A model generated the notes under the pieces. It searched no databases and had not been told where the DNA came from. It saw only the letters and a list, made by a program, of their open reading frames with translations. DNA of 36,703 nucleotides from Dimargaris cristalligena (taxonomy: Eukaryota; Kickxellomycota; Dimargaritomycetes; Dimargaritales; Dimargaritaceae), in contig JANBQC010000262.1 of assembly GCA_027576995.1 (NCBI GenBank), positions 1 to 36,703 on the forward strand. Direction: 5' to 3'. Below, piece after piece: positions 1 to 10,195 of this stretch. Every line of letters begins with the position of its first letter. Position 1 is the stretch's first letter. A program made the position numbers and the translations under genes.

Positions 1-77
1 ATCACCTTTCCCTTTTATTATCTATCTTTTCAAATAAAGTTCAGTTTTCAAGGATTTGATTTCAGTTCTTTACACCT

Positions 78-181
78 ACCTAATTCTAGGACCCACTTGG
101 CTAAGTCTAAGCCCAGACTACCATTAGAAGCCTATCCTTGGGACTCTTGATGGACTAAGAGTGGTTAACCTGGGTAATACC
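78..181 (+). repeat. 3' end of interspersed repeat (copy D)
   Basis: This stretch matches the end of the repeat at 3215-4057 and, inverted, the one at 15068-15720. Shared landmarks are TTGGCYAAGTCTAAGCCC, then ATTAGAAGCCTATCC, then GACTAAGAGTGGTTAAC followed by GGGTAATA. The block after GGGTAATA is not shared, so that motif seems to be the 3' end of the element. No open reading frame lies in it. It is most likely a fragment of a retroelement or another dispersed repeat; the class is not clear from the sequence. Confidence 0.7.
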
Positions 182-540
182 CAAGAAATTGTGTCAAAAC
201 TTGGAAATGATGAAGACCATTCTTTCCCCATTATTCCCAGTCATGTAGCCACACAATGGAGTGTAAGACCAATGGTTCAGTCAATTCTAGTTATGTGATG
301 AATTGTATAAAAATGATAATACCAAATGACACAAGGGCATTGGTGCTGCTTGAGTCCATTATTTCTATTCTGAAGAAAATACCAGTGATTACTTTTGAGT
401 GCATATGAAAACGAAACATTGTAAAAGGGGAGCTGAATATGCCCTGTAGCTGGAGGAGAGGGGGCGACTAACAATATTTGGAAACTAAATTTAGAACTCT
501 TATTCAAGAGAAATGTATTTAATGCAGACCACCTACATTA
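182..540. other. Intergenic, no gene seen
   Basis: AT-rich DNA without a convincing coding frame on either strand. The only longer ORF (minus, 277-507) has no recognisable composition or splice context and ends in tyrosine/histidine-rich sequence typical of chance ORFs. Confidence 0.5.
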
Positions 541-3212
541 GCGGACTTGGATGGATTATACATATATATATATGTGTGTGAAAGTATCTATATCTATGGC
601 ACCTGAAATATTTAATAACCTATTTGTCCCTGGATGTCCGTTGGATTCACGGTAGGATGGTATTCAGAGCTAGGAGGGGGGCGTGTTTAAAATAGCCAGT
701 GTAGATATTTGGTAAGGGACAGAGGGCGACACCCCCGTACTATTATTCAGAGGGTATTTAATGAATGAGGGGGGAGTAAACAGTCGATAAGTGTTTTTTC
801 TCTCTCTTGGTTGGTTAAAAGTCATTTCCAGATGTGTGGAATGTAGCGCCTAAAGGTCAGAAGCTGTCACAAATACCTAGCTGTTAATATAAATGTGGGC
901 CCAATCCACCCAGATTTCCTCCAACCCGATCGTGTAAGAGGGTTCGGGAGTTTTATCCAATGGACATATTGCTATAAATGCAATCGGATAGCTGTTTTAT
1001 TTTGGTACTATGGAATCAGTCAGTAAGCGGGACGAAATTGGAGATACAGGGGATACATGCCCAGTTGCAAAGCGACGGGGGGGGGCTCAATATCCGAAAG
1101 TCGTCCTCCGGTTTCATGAATTATGCTAGCTCAGCAGGCTAACCTGTCCTTTGTAATGAGTGCCAATGTGTGCGAAGGGTTATGGAGAGAGGCAATGCGG
1201 TTTCCGGCGTTGCTTATTTTCTTATATTAGCTCTGAAACATAGGAAAAAAATATATCAATGGGATTTACAATAATGTCCTCTCCTTCTGGAGTGGTCACG
1301 GTAAACGTACGGTTCTTTTCGTTTATCTCTGTGACCTCGCCTATAATTGATTCCCTGGGGTTATCATGGTATGTAATATCGATCCAACCTAGACATCCAG
1401 GAAAAAATCCAAGATTCAGGCCATAATATAATGAGTGATGTAAACGTGCATGCATAGCAGCTGTTCAAATGATATTAATATACTCAGTTATCTCTCAATG
1501 CTAAGCCAGCTCAGTCGCGTATAGTGCGTACATATACAAGACGGCGAAGTCATCCGGGGAGGACTAGATTAAGTTGACGCCAGACTGCCTATAAATTCTA
1601 ATGGAATCGTAAAATGGTAGAAACAAAATACAAATTTACTGCCTTACGGTTAAGAGATATGGGCTCCCAGTCGCCGTCAAAGTGCTCAAGATGCATAGGT
1701 CTTGGTGATACGGTCACGCGTATGGCTGGTGAGTGGTGTGCGGTGAGCGGCTGCTGGATGAGATTATGTACTATTGGATGAATCTGAAAGATTCAGCTGA
1801 AGCGACTCAAGAGGATGTCCTTGTCGAAGTGGTGGATGGTAAATCCTAAGTTTATAATATACATTTTTCTGCAGGGCGGTGGTAGCGGTTATATACTAAT
1901 GGCCGAGACTTGGTAGTCCAAGCTAGACTGGCCGTATGGGCTAACAACCTATGTACGGTACTAAAGAGTAAACCATGAAATAGTTATATCAGTTCAATCT
2001 TAAAGGAACAGCATCAAAGGACAGCTCATTTTCAAGTTATATCATACGAATGTGTGTAATTGGAATGGGTGTGATGCGGTCACTGTTGTTGTCTAGTGGT
2101 CAACCACGCCACCATCCAGGAAAGTATAACCCCTTGATTTTCAAATGGGTACATTTAGTCAGTAGGCACTGGTAACTGTGATAAATTGTTCGACATTAAT
2201 CAGTTTTAAAAATTGGCACACCCCGATTCGAGCTTTTCCAACGATACACATACCACCAGCCGCAGTTTATCAGGGGGTATGCGGCCGGAACGTAGTGTAA
2301 ACAATGTTCGTCAGGGAAACACTCTAGTCTGTTAAAACCATACTATGCGAAATTGCTGGGAAGTCTGGTGTGAAGGGAGACCCGAATGTACTATACATTA
2401 GTCGTTTTTATGGCAGTAGATGAATTTGGATATGCACGCAGGGTATCGGGTAATGCAGTGTGTTAATAAATCAAGTTTTGAACACCATCTAATGGTTGGT
2501 TTAAAAGGTGAGTATAGCAAACATAAGATTATCTATAAATATTCTTAAGCGCATGACCCAATGGGTCAACAAGGGAACTCCAGAAAAATAGAGCTTGCGA
2601 AATATGCGGTTTGTTTAGACAGGGACAATATTAACCAGCCTCCGTCAATTAGCTGATTGTACCATATGTTTTGTAATTTTAATGCTATACCCATGATAAG
2701 GGACACAAGGGTATCGTCCTTTAAACCATTGCACAAGATGCAGGTGCAACATCACTTACATGTTGATCCAATATCACTTCGATTTTCATCAGAACCCTCT
2801 GGGTGCCTGCATCCTCTGACCAATATCTCTGAAGCTGCCTTCCGGACAGCCTCTAGGCCTTATCTATGTATGAATGTAAATTGCTGTGGGTTTTACTTTG
2901 CTTTCCCCTTAGCTTATATTTCACATCCGCTTAACCTTATTCAATGATATAGTATATATTGGCCAGATAAATAGTAAATAAAACAAAAGGGGAGGCATCA
3001 AGGTCCGTTGAGGGGAGTAGTGGTTAAAGTAGATGTGACCCCAGGCCTCCAGTCCCGAAATCCCATTGATCCAATCTGTAGTTCCCATTAGCCAGGTATA
3101 GTATACACTGAATATTGTTAAGTATACTGCTAAATAACTGAGTACATTCCAACAATTGCCTGGAATACTGTACTGATCTATTAAGGCCTTATACACCCAC
3201 TCTATTATTAGC
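541..3212 (-). repeat. Diverged segmental duplication, copy 1 (partner 19184-21870)
   Basis: About 2.7 kb that aligns collinearly and in the same orientation with 19184-21870. Matching blocks read by eye include 597-672 with 19228-19305, 1245-1420 with 20080-20240, 1640-1850 with 20455-20650, 2100-2400 with 20900-21200, 2780-2880 with 21420-21520 and 3090-3207 with 21690-21860. Many substitutions and small indels separate the copies, so this is an old duplication. Where they encode protein in parallel the frame lies on the minus strand (see 1222-1388 and 1648-1725). Other aligned coding-like blocks hold stops in one copy or the other, so this copy is probably at least partly decayed. It ends where the interspersed repeat begins. 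Confidence 0.8.
1222..1725 (-). CDS. Last two exons of unrecognised duplicated gene family, copy 1
   Basis: I do not recognise the family. Two exons can be placed because copy 2 has the same structure. Exon A (1725-1648, 78 nt) follows an AG at 1727-1726 and ends at a GTAAGG donor; it encodes LEHFDGDWEPI. Exon B (1388-1222) follows an AG at 1390-1389 and encodes a WIDITYHD start, IIGEVTEI, PEGEDIIV, IDIFFSY and a TAA stop. The phases agree (1/1). Copy 2 exon A is also exactly 78 nt. The proteins share DGDWE, YH[DE], ES, G[EQ]V, EGE, IV and DI[IF]FSY even though the DNA differs at many third positions, which suggests selection on the protein. Upstream exons are unresolved; aligned frames there contain stops (a TGA near 1815-1817, where copy 2 has CGA). 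It may be a partial gene or a pseudogene. Confidence 0.5.
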
Positions 3213-3214
3213 GT

Positions 3215-4057
3215 CAGACTATCTAATCTACATTAATCTGGTTGGCCTAGATGCTGTTAATAATGTGGTGCCAAATGTACCTGGTAATAAACAGACAGTG
3301 CATATTGCCAGGCATCCAACTGGACCTCTGATGATATCTTCTCATCCATTACCCCTGATGCATCCTGAAGGCTATATGTGCATAAATGGTTCTTGAGTTA
3401 TGCCATTATAAAAAGGAACAGTTGGCTAACCCAAAGACAGGTCCTCAGATGACTATTACTCCCATACATTTTCTTTCATTTCCTACAATTGCTAGATTAA
3501 TCTTCATACCCTATTGGGGCTGCTAATTACAATAAAGCTATCCTCCTGAATAATCCTGCACTTGCTCAATCTTATTAATAGCAATGTCTGACCATATGAG
3601 GCCCTATAGTACCATATTAACCTTCCCATAGTCACCCCCAGTACTATGGGATCATCCTATATCATATAACCCTTCCCCTTCTAGACTCTACCTCTTTATA
3701 CTAATCACTCAAGTACTAATCCAAAGGCTCTTCCAGTTACCATCAGAGTTTTCCAGATACCTGTGACTATCTGGTTTACTTATTTACCTATCCTATAGTC
3801 TTAGTAGTATCCTTAGCTTATTCTTACCCCCTAATTTACCTTAATAAACTTTATATAAACTTACCCCCTTATACTAACCAGTAAGTGTGCCTGCTGCATT
3901 TCCCTTGCATACCCAATTACCTAAGCCTTTATTAGTTAGTACTATGCCTATACCTGATACTAGTAGCCTGCTTGGCCAAGTCTAAGCCCCACCTACTATT
4001 AGAAGCCTATCCCTGAGACTCTTAACAGACTAAGAGTGGTTAACTTGGGTAATAAGT
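3215..4057 (+). repeat. Interspersed repeat, copy A
   Basis: The start is set by AGACTATCTAATCT, also found at 35933, and the end by GTGGTTAACTTGGGTAATA, shared with 78-181 and inverted at 15075. Inner blocks match copy B (3595-3800 with 35985-36190) and inverted copy C (3808-4050 with 15330-15075). It is AT/C-rich with no long ORF, so it is a non-autonomous or decayed element. Copy 2 of the duplicated segment runs through the corresponding point without it, so this copy inserted into copy 1 after the duplication, or was lost from copy 2. Confidence 0.75.
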
Positions 4058-4782
4058 AGATTGATTGTCAGTAATATAATGCCATATAGTTGATAGTTCT
4101 GATTACCCCCCTCTCTCCCTCTCTCTTTTCCCTTTCCTCCCCCCCTACTACCCAACTACTGCCTACATTGCTTAATTGACCCTTCCTTTAGGTGTGCAAT
4201 GGAGAGGGGGGGGGGTGGATCCAATTTGAATACTTTGATAGTGGGATCAACACAGGTTTCTTTGTTAACCCTAATTGAAAGTGGTTAACATAATGGCACT
4301 AATTAAGATTGCCAAACCAACCTATTGTGAGGTATGATTCTAATAGCCATATATTAAGACTGAGGTTATTTGAGGGTATGTAGGGCATGTAGTGCCCACC
4401 ATTGGAAGCACTGTGTCAGCTATCAGCCAGTTTGAGATGTGTACATATTGTTGGAGTCACCGCAGATTCTCTCAATTATAATCCGAGATAGACTGGAGAT
4501 GAAGTTTATTTTAAGATAGATAGAAGTAGGAAAGAACCACAAGATGAGAATTAAGCTCATCGCAGTGGTATTTATTGAGTATAGTTTCGACCAATAGGAT
4601 CGCTCGAAATACCCGATACAGTAAATGGCACTTGGAGGGAGATGCAGTCCAACATATATTTGGTGTAGGATGTACCGTAAAGACATAGGGGGAGAGGCGT
4701 AGCAGTACCATAATCACGCCAAAGGTACGTTGAAATTGCTGGGATATAAGGTGACAGCATAGAATCCAGACTACTCATTGAG
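4058..4782. other. Intergenic with CT-rich tract
   Basis: A pyrimidine tract of CCCT/CTCT runs occupies about 4107-4145 and a G8 run lies near 4207. Three overlapping short minus-strand ORFs (4423-4778) occupy different frames of the same DNA and have no splice or homology support. No gene is called. Confidence 0.5.
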
Positions 4783-4792
4783 TTTATATAAA
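4783..4792 (+). promoter_or_regulatory. TATA box
   Basis: TTTATATAAATA lies in otherwise mixed sequence, followed by a pyrimidine-rich leader. The arrangement matches the TATA boxes of the expressed genes at 7325, 26701 and 35095 and points to the decayed small gene downstream. Confidence 0.45.
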
Positions 4793-4983
4793 TACCATGG
4801 ACTTTCGCATTACCAATTTTATACTATTAACCACTGCCATCATTTCCATTACCACATTTTGTTTCCTATATTTTTACCCAACTTTCCCATTTTATTCCTA
4901 CAGAGTGTAAAAATCACCGATATCCTTGCAAATTCCAGCACTGTAGCCCCCCTCCTCTCCCACCCACCCCTAGCTCCATCAAC

Positions 4984-5254
4984 GTGCGTTTCGCCATTCT
5001 CACTCTCGCCACACTGGCCACGGTTTCGTCAGGCTGCCCACTCGTTTGGTAGCCATACTCACCGCACTCCCCTTAGCCAGCATCTTGTGCGTCACGTACC
5101 CCAAAAGGGCAACACATCCGGGGGACAGGGTCAAGCAGCCCCAAAAAACGATAAGCAAGGAAAATCGGAAATCAAGGGAGTGACCAGTAGTAAAAAAACC
5201 GACCGAAGCTTTGCCCCCCCCCCCCAAACGACAAAATGCCAGTGACAAACTCAA
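4984..5254 (+). pseudogene. Decayed small secreted-protein gene
   Basis: Downstream of a good TATA box and a G-poor leader, the frame starting with GTG at 4984 encodes a typical signal peptide (VRFAILTLATLATVSSGC) and then stops at TAG 5050-5052. In this genome the expected start would be ATG at this GTG. Just past the stop, the frame running to 5245 encodes a hydrophilic Gln/Gly/Lys/Ser-rich stretch (QKGNTSGGQGQ, KSEIKGVTSSKK) like the mature part of the secreted protein at 35209. This suggests a small secreted-protein gene with a lost start codon and a frameshift between signal peptide and mature region. The alternative is chance; an intron could also explain the frame change, but I see no good donor there. 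Confidence 0.4.
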
Positions 5255-7324
5255 AGTAAATAAACCAAAGATGCCGTGAAAATAGTGCCGACTAATTAAA
5301 ACGACACCCCTACAATGCCCAAATAGACAATGTCCAAGCAGTCATGTGTTTGGAACTAGCTAACTCCGGTACATCACACCTGGGCAACTGCATCCATCGG
5401 CCTAGTGTACTACCACTCCCCCTCAAATGCCATCTACTGGTGATATTATCTTACACTATCCACCGCCTAGCCCCATTGACCGGCCACCTTGTTTACTCCA
5501 TGTATATTTCACCCTACCTGATTTGACATTTCTTATGTGATGGCCCAATAAATCCAGCATCTTCTGCCTGTTCTCGCTAAACTAACTCATTATTTGACTC
5601 ACTAATAAATGTTGGATTGGAATGCCTACTTTAGTATCGCAATGTACATTATTGCCTGTACAACAATTTAGTAACTAGTTTCGATACATAATAAGATGGG
5701 ACCAATAACCTGGTCGCTAAGCTATGGGCAAATGAGAGAACCCGCGTACAGCAAAGGGAGAGGAGGACAGTTGTGGGGTAACAGGTGAGGACCGGTGAAC
5801 CCCAACGAAAGTAGAGAACATATGAAGAGAAATGGCCAGCTGTACCTACCTATATTAAACTATTGTTGTTGATCAATAAAGGCGGGATACCCTCTAAAAA
5901 TGGGGACCCCGTCATTATTTAGCAAAGTAAAACTGCTTTTCACTCACACACGTATCCTTTTATACACGATATTAGACCCTGTGATACGGGAGGATACAGT
6001 GGCATGTATGAAATCAGGAGGAGGAGATTGGTCTCAACCGCTGTGTGTTGACTACAGGTGAGCCAGATCGAATTAGAGGGAAGCCCAGCCGATATAGACA
6101 AGTGCAGCTGGAAATCTAATGGCCGTCAGCAATCCACTAATTTATCCGGGTATATTTTTTGTCTATGCCATTTTTCTTGGCGCTAAAGTAATCGAAGTGT
6201 GGGTTCAAACCTTCCATATTGGTTTTATACTAGTAAGAACCCCCCCCCCCTCTGCCACTCTAATACCACTAATACTAGCGATTTAGTGCTGGAGAAGGGA
6301 AGGGCGAGGTATGCCGCAGCTTTACCAGGGGTAGGCGTCAATTGTGGTAGCCCAGCTAGCCATCTTTTCTCGATGGTTTGCAGTGTCAACTTCTGTACGA
6401 ATTCCCACCTTTTCCCACCCCTGGCGACTTGGTCGATTAACCGAGTCGTAAATTCGACTGTCTGGGTGCAGATATCGTCGATGCCTAGGAAACCACCCCC
6501 TCCCCTTATTTGACCAGTATCCGCTTCTCAAATCCACCTCTGTCACTGAATACCGTGCTACTCCTATCATTAGATACGACACACCCCTGTGCCAAGCACA
6601 ATACTAGCAATTTAATTTCACCTGACGTCTTATAGTTGTATTATCAACAGTGGCATCGGATTAACCCTTAGCGCCTAGTAATATATTTTACATTTCGTCA
6701 TTAACTGGCCTACGCTTCTTGGAACATGGTCATTGAAATCCAAGGGCTGTATAATAACATTCCTCTCAGCAGTCGTAGTCAACTAGCTCGTTTCCTATTG
6801 GGAGCGAATGGCCCTGTTTACATTGGCGTATTAACAGCCACTTCGCCCATATTAAATTTTTAAAAGGGGCGTGAATGGTGTGGAGCGTAGGACCAATAGG
6901 CTGGAATGAAGGGGCCAACTTACAAATGGACGATGGAGAAGTATATGATGTCATAATACCGTCAATGATCGGGGGATTGTGTAAAGCAGTGAATGAGGTA
7001 GTCCCTTTAGCAATCGACGTCACAAGGCCGTGTTTACCCCTGAGTTTACACACCTTTCTATTAAGTGGTTTCCCGAGCCTATACAGTATGTGTTAAGCGA
7101 GAAAGTCGTAATATTTACCAGTGTGGGAGATGGCAAGTACATGGAAAGGGGTCGCGCGGGGAGGGTGAACTATTGCCATGGGGGAATAAAGCACGACGTC
7201 ACCCTGATGTAAAAGACCTCTAGAGTAAAGTTTTTGAGTGCTACTATCAGCAACCGGGCCATTATGAACGGGTCATAGATATCAAAAGGCAGCCCCGCGG
7301 AATTACCATCGCTATCGTCGGCCC
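5255..7324. other. Gene-poor region with unassigned ORFs
   Basis: No confident gene. The most coding-like stretch is on the minus strand at about 6535-6230, a frame open for roughly 100 codons that encodes GIDDICTQTVEF, GKRWEFVQKL and TIEKRWLAGLP; it has no ATG near its start, so it could be an exon or a remnant. On the plus strand 6875-7035 (GWNEGANLQMDDGEVYD) and 7030-7212 (EKVVIFTSVGDGKYMERGR) read like protein in two frames and could be one frameshifted relic. A C10 run lies near 6241. Confidence 0.35.
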
Positions 7325-7332
7325 TATATAAA
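7325..7332 (+). promoter_or_regulatory. TATA box of the CsbD-repeat gene
   Basis: TATATAAA sits 159 nt before the ATG. From about 7347 to 7490 the leader is almost free of G and rich in C and T, ending CTATTCACC before ATG. Such leaders are typical of strongly expressed fungal genes. Confidence 0.7.
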
Positions 7333-7490
7333 CCCAGCCCAATGCCGTCTTCTAATTCTTCATTACAACTACTTCAATCACCACCCTTAACTAACAACTA
7401 CTTCTCTCCATATTTCGAATCTCCCCCCCCCACCACTACACCCATCTTTCTCCCCCTCCCCATTCACTCTTACTTCTCTATCTATTCACC

Positions 7491-8018
7491 ATGAACATGG
7501 ATACCGTCTCCGCCAACCTCAAGTCTGCCCAGGGCGTGGTCACTGAAAAGACCGGCAGTCTTTTGGGTAACGAGAACCTAGTCGCCGAGGGCCAGCGCAT
7601 CCAGGCCGAAGCCAACGTCGCCTACGAAAAGGCCCAGATCGAATCCCAGGTCCACTCCGCCTCGGACAAGGTGGGCGAAACCGCCGACTCAGCGAAGCAG
7701 TCCGCCACCGATAAAAGTAGCAGCAGTGGCCCTTCCCAGCTATCGGGTAACGTCAAGTGCGCCACGGGCACCGTCAAGGAAACTGTGGGTCACGCCGTGG
7801 GTAACCCCAAATTGGCCCAAGCCGGCAGCCGGCAGCGGGCCGAGGGTAACGTCGAGTACGAGGCGGCCAAGGCTCAGGCGGTTGCGGAGGGTATGGTTGA
7901 TAAGACCAAGGGGGTCGCCAACGAATACGCCGGTAAACTGACCGGTGACAATGTACGCGAGCTTTCCGGTAAAGCGGACCGGGCCCAGGGCGAGGCCAAG
8001 GTTCAGATGAATAAATAA
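7491..8018 (+). CDS. CsbD-repeat stress-response protein (Hmp1-like)
   Basis: A single-exon gene for 175 residues, very hydrophilic and Ala/Glu/Lys/Gly-rich. It holds two clear CsbD-like helical repeats, residues about 10-50 (NLKSAQGVVTEKTGSLLGNE) and 84-130 (LSGNVKCATGTVKETVGHAV), and a weaker third at 137-172 (KGVANEYAGKLTGDNVRELS). Each follows the family pattern of a G-x-x-K/T-E-x-x-G core and a terminal R-A-E/Q-G segment. CsbD proteins are small stress-induced proteins in bacteria; fungal multi-repeat forms are usually annotated as mismatch base-pair and cruciform-DNA recognition protein Hmp1, with poorly known function. The start is fixed by ATG after the G-poor leader; a second in-frame ATG follows two codons later. 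Codons are GC-rich at third positions, unlike the flanks. It converges with the ACBP gene. Confidence 0.85.
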   Translation: MNMDTVSANLKSAQGVVTEKTGSLLGNENLVAEGQRIQAEANVAYEKAQIESQVHSASDKVGETADSAKQSATDKSSSSGPSQLSGNVKCATGTVKETVGHAVGNPKLAQAGSRQRAEGNVEYEAAKAQAVAEGMVDKTKGVANEYAGKLTGDNVRELSGKADRAQGEAKVQMNK

Positions 8019-8576
8019 GGAAGTCCTCACTGTCTTCCCCCTTCCCTTTCTCTCTCTCTCTCTCCTCATCGTAAGGCATTTCGTAGTAGCTCCTTCAGTA
8101 CATTTGCACCATTTGCCCAGGAAAGTCGGCCCCCCGTTCCCTTCCTATTGATTAGTATCTGTACCACCATTTCACCTCCTTTTTAACTTCCAATCTTGGC
8201 AGCTAGTATTGTTCCGATTATCTCTCTCGTTCTATCCATCTTATCCATGGATTAGTCCATTGATAGAAAAATAAACATAAAACCACAGCCATGCCTCTGC
8301 CAATTACATATTTCACCATTACCGATGGCCATCATTGTTATATAGAAAATCAACAGTTGGTTTATTAGACCTGCCCAAAATAATCTTAGCAGGGTAAAAG
8401 TGCGGGATGGGGTGATGAAAGTATAGCGGTTGATACAAGAGTCGAACCGGTGCTTGGGATACGCACTCTCCCACATTGTAAAGCAAAGGGGGTTGTGGTT
8501 CGGAAGCTTGGTGGGGGTTGAGCAGCACTGCGCCGGCATTGGCGATCTCACAATAGGTGGGGGAGCGGAGGGCAAA
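8019..8576. other. Convergent 3' regions
   Basis: The space between two converging genes. It contains a (CT)n tract at about 8047-8066 and AATAAACATAAA at about 8269 on the plus strand, which could serve 3' end formation. A minus ORF at 8252-8614 merely continues another frame of the ACBP tail. No separate gene is seen. Confidence 0.5.
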
Positions 8577-8855
8577 TTAAGTGTATTTGGGCTTGAGCTC
8601 CGCAACCAGGGCAATGTACTGGGCCTGGGCGTCCTCCTTGGAGGTACCTTCCTTGGCCTTCCAGGCGTCCCACTTGGCCTTACCCTTGAAGTCCATCATA
8701 CCGGGTCGCTCAGTGTTGACATCCCCCACGGTACCCTGCTTGAACAGACCGTAGAGCTTCAGCAGTTCGTCGTTGGTGGGCTTGCTGGTGAAGGTATCGG
8801 TTTGGGCGGCGGCAGCGTCGAAGGCGGCGTTTCCGGTGGCGGGGGCTTCAGGCAT
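8577..8855 (-). CDS. ACB1: Acyl-CoA-binding protein
   Basis: 92 residues, one exon, the usual ACBP size (86-92). ACBP is a cytosolic four-helix bundle that binds medium- and long-chain acyl-CoA esters and feeds them to lipid synthesis and vesicle traffic. The sequence shows the family signature in order: [11 protein letters not shown] (helix 1), [20 protein letters not shown] (helix 2 with the ligand-binding Tyr and Lys), then a [16 protein letters not shown] segment with the conserved K-x-K-W-x-A-W pattern, and [13 protein letters not shown] (helix 4 with the conserved Tyr). The start ATG follows a pyrimidine-rich leader, with a GATATATC TATA-like element about 85 nt upstream. All key residues look intact. 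The plus-strand ORF 8430-8954 is its antisense shadow. Confidence 0.95.
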   Translation of the reverse strand: MPEAPATGNAAFDAAAAQTDTFTSKPTNDELLKLYGLFKQGTVGDVNTERPGMMDFKGKAKWDAWKAKEGTSKEDAQAQYIALVAELKPKYT

Positions 8856-10195
8856 AGTGACGAAGTAGTGGTGGTGGATAGAGGCAGGGTTGGGCGAGAG
8901 CGGGTGAACGAGACCGGGAAATGTACAAGTGGGGTGGTGATATATCGGGATTAAAAATGCTGATAGTAAAAGGTTAAACTGTCAATTAGAGTTGGAGGGT
9001 GTGAGTCCGGGTTTAAGTATGGACACGGTAATAGTCCTCCCCTCCATCCAATAGGTGAGCGGATGGTGTGGGAGAGAGGGGAGGGGGACTCACCCCCATG
9101 GGTAGTGGTGGGAGTGTCACGGGACAAGCACCTCGCCCTCCTCTCTTCTTTCTCCTCCCATCTTCACAAGCTACGCTGGTTTATCAATCTTGAATGGGCT
9201 GATTTGATTGCAGCCAAGGAATAAAAGAGTAAGTGTTATATCCTCCCCTCCAATTGGGCATTCTTAGATTGACTTAGGAGTGGTGGTAGCCGCGGTGCGC
9301 TCGTTTGCTAAAATGCCCACCGGCTTTTGAAACGAATAAATCAACCAGCGGTAGGGACTAAATTATAATCCACACCAGCCTTGAACCACCGGGCCGCTTC
9401 TACGACCTTCTTTACCCATGTTCAGCAGCGTAGCAAGCAGAAGGGAAGACAGAATGTGGGTGGGGGGTCAGGCGTAGTTAGTGGTATATCTCAGCCACTC
9501 CGACAATGATTTGGTCAGTCAGTCACCACTGTAAGCTACCCTTGTGCCACCATTCTCCCGATCTTCCCGTTGGTCCCGTTCGGTCTAGTCCCAGACATTT
9601 TTACACCTGTTTCAGGTTACTGGCCTTATATTACATGCCCCTGGTTGGACTACCCTTCTTCCTGAATCCCACACCACAGTCACTCTTCCCAATCTACTGA
9701 AGACCCGAAAATGTTTAAGAGTAGAACGAGCGGCCGGTTTCAGTTGAGATTATGCCCATATTCATTATGGGGGGAATGTATATACTGACGGTATTCTCTG
9801 GTGAAGGGTAAATGATTACGCTTCCATAAATTATAAGAGGCTTAGTGCCCTCTGTGTGGACACTTTAAGGGGCATGCACTGGAAAAAGGTGGGTGAGAAC
9901 TTTCGCTTTACATGTAACCGCCTAACCCGGCAAATGCATCCTTCGGTGTACAGTTGAGCTCTGAATCTGGCCTAATATAATATCTCGGCCCATATTAACC
10001 CCCCCCTCTCACCTTGCTTACGTCTAAATCAGTAATAGCTCGCTCTAATGGGCTGATGGCATTTTACTTATTACCACCGACCACAGGCCAATTCTCAATA
10101 AACCATTCAAAGAATCCTTGAATTTATTATTCGTGAAGACGCAGCAAACCACCGCCTCTTTCATCAGTTTGCCACACCCATTGAGACTTATCTAC
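8856..10195. other. Intergenic between ACBP and VPS34
   Basis: 8856-9060 is the ACBP promoter and leader (minus strand C/T-rich). 9061-9180 is purine/pyrimidine-skewed (GAGAGGGGAGGGGG, then CTCTCTTCTTTCTCCTCCC). The remainder is mixed AT-rich sequence holding the VPS34 3' region; the plus ORF 9506-9700 has no support. No gene called. Confidence 0.5.

Noticed and set aside
6200..6220. GGTTCAAACC as a tRNA B box
   Set aside because: No pairing T stem and no cloverleaf partner sequences nearby.
7740..8079. Minus-strand ORFs of 101-109 residues
   Set aside because: Antisense shadows of the CsbD-repeat gene.
8430..8520. Possible tRNA on the minus strand (GGTTCGACTC resembles a B box)
   Set aside because: The bases flanking the loop do not pair into a T stem and no A box or acceptor stem fits upstream.
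8430..8954. 174-residue plus-strand ORF
   Set aside because: It is the antisense of the ACBP coding region; its Gly/Val-rich translation follows from ACBP codon bias and ACBP itself is unambiguous.
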